56,472 nucleotides of DNA from Nephromyces sp. MM_2019 (lineage: Eukaryota; Apicomplexa; Aconoidasida; Nephromycida). The stretch is taken from contig JADHZB010000397.1 in the NCBI GenBank assembly GCA_015657535.1, positions 1 to 56,472 of the forward strand. Direction: 5' to 3'. How positions within the stretch are numbered: position 1 is the stretch's first letter; each line of letters opens with the position of its first letter. Position numbers and translations under genes: made by a program. This document shows, one piece after another, positions 56,456-56,472 of this stretch. The notes under the pieces were generated by a model. The model did no database searches. It had not been told where the DNA came from and worked only from the letters and a program-made list of their open reading frames with translations.

Positions 56456-56472
56456 CTGAAGAGGGTGGGGGG

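Overview
The window is nuclear DNA of a eukaryote, most likely a coccidian apicomplexan (Toxoplasma/Sarcocystis side; the long introns and wide gene spacing would suit a Sarcocystis-like genome). Three things point there. A histone H2A.Z gene has the repeated GKVGG amino-tail known from coccidia. One gene carries an apicoplast-style leader (signal peptide followed by a Ser/basic stretch). The genes are broken into many small exons by introns of 0.1-1.8 kb. No bacterial gene organisation, tRNA, rRNA or mobile element could be supported.

Layout, left to right. 1-3621 (+): 3' half of a WDR20/CreC-type WD40 gene that starts outside the window. 4603-9640 (-): a five-exon gene for a secreted protein of unknown function, rebuilt from splice sites. 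11743-14605 (-): a weaker four-exon candidate. 15778-17646 (+): an intronless GATD1/PfpI-like gene with a long disordered tail. 22469-23532 (+): two-exon histone H2A.Z. 28424-28792 (-): a small two-exon gene, divergent from 29208-36491 (+), a ten-exon gene for an apicoplast-leader protein with three tandem NUMOD3-like modules. 36850-38891 (-): a weak two-exon candidate. 42149-46122 (+): a disordered/coiled-coil protein of unknown function. 47456-56455 (-): the 3' eight exons of UTP20, a very large small-subunit-processome scaffold, which continues beyond the right edge.

The genes do not form a pathway; the recognised ones are housekeeping functions (ubiquitin-related WD40, chromatin, ribosome biogenesis, plastid nucleic acid binding) mixed with lineage-specific ones. 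About half the window is intergenic or intronic. It holds several short degenerate tandem arrays and long TG-rich tracts, and these tracts mostly lie on the sense strand of the gene that contains them.

Exon borders were chosen by hand from GT/AG sites and codon phase. The UTP20, H2A.Z and NUMOD3 models are strong. The models at 11743-14605 and 36850-38891 are tentative.
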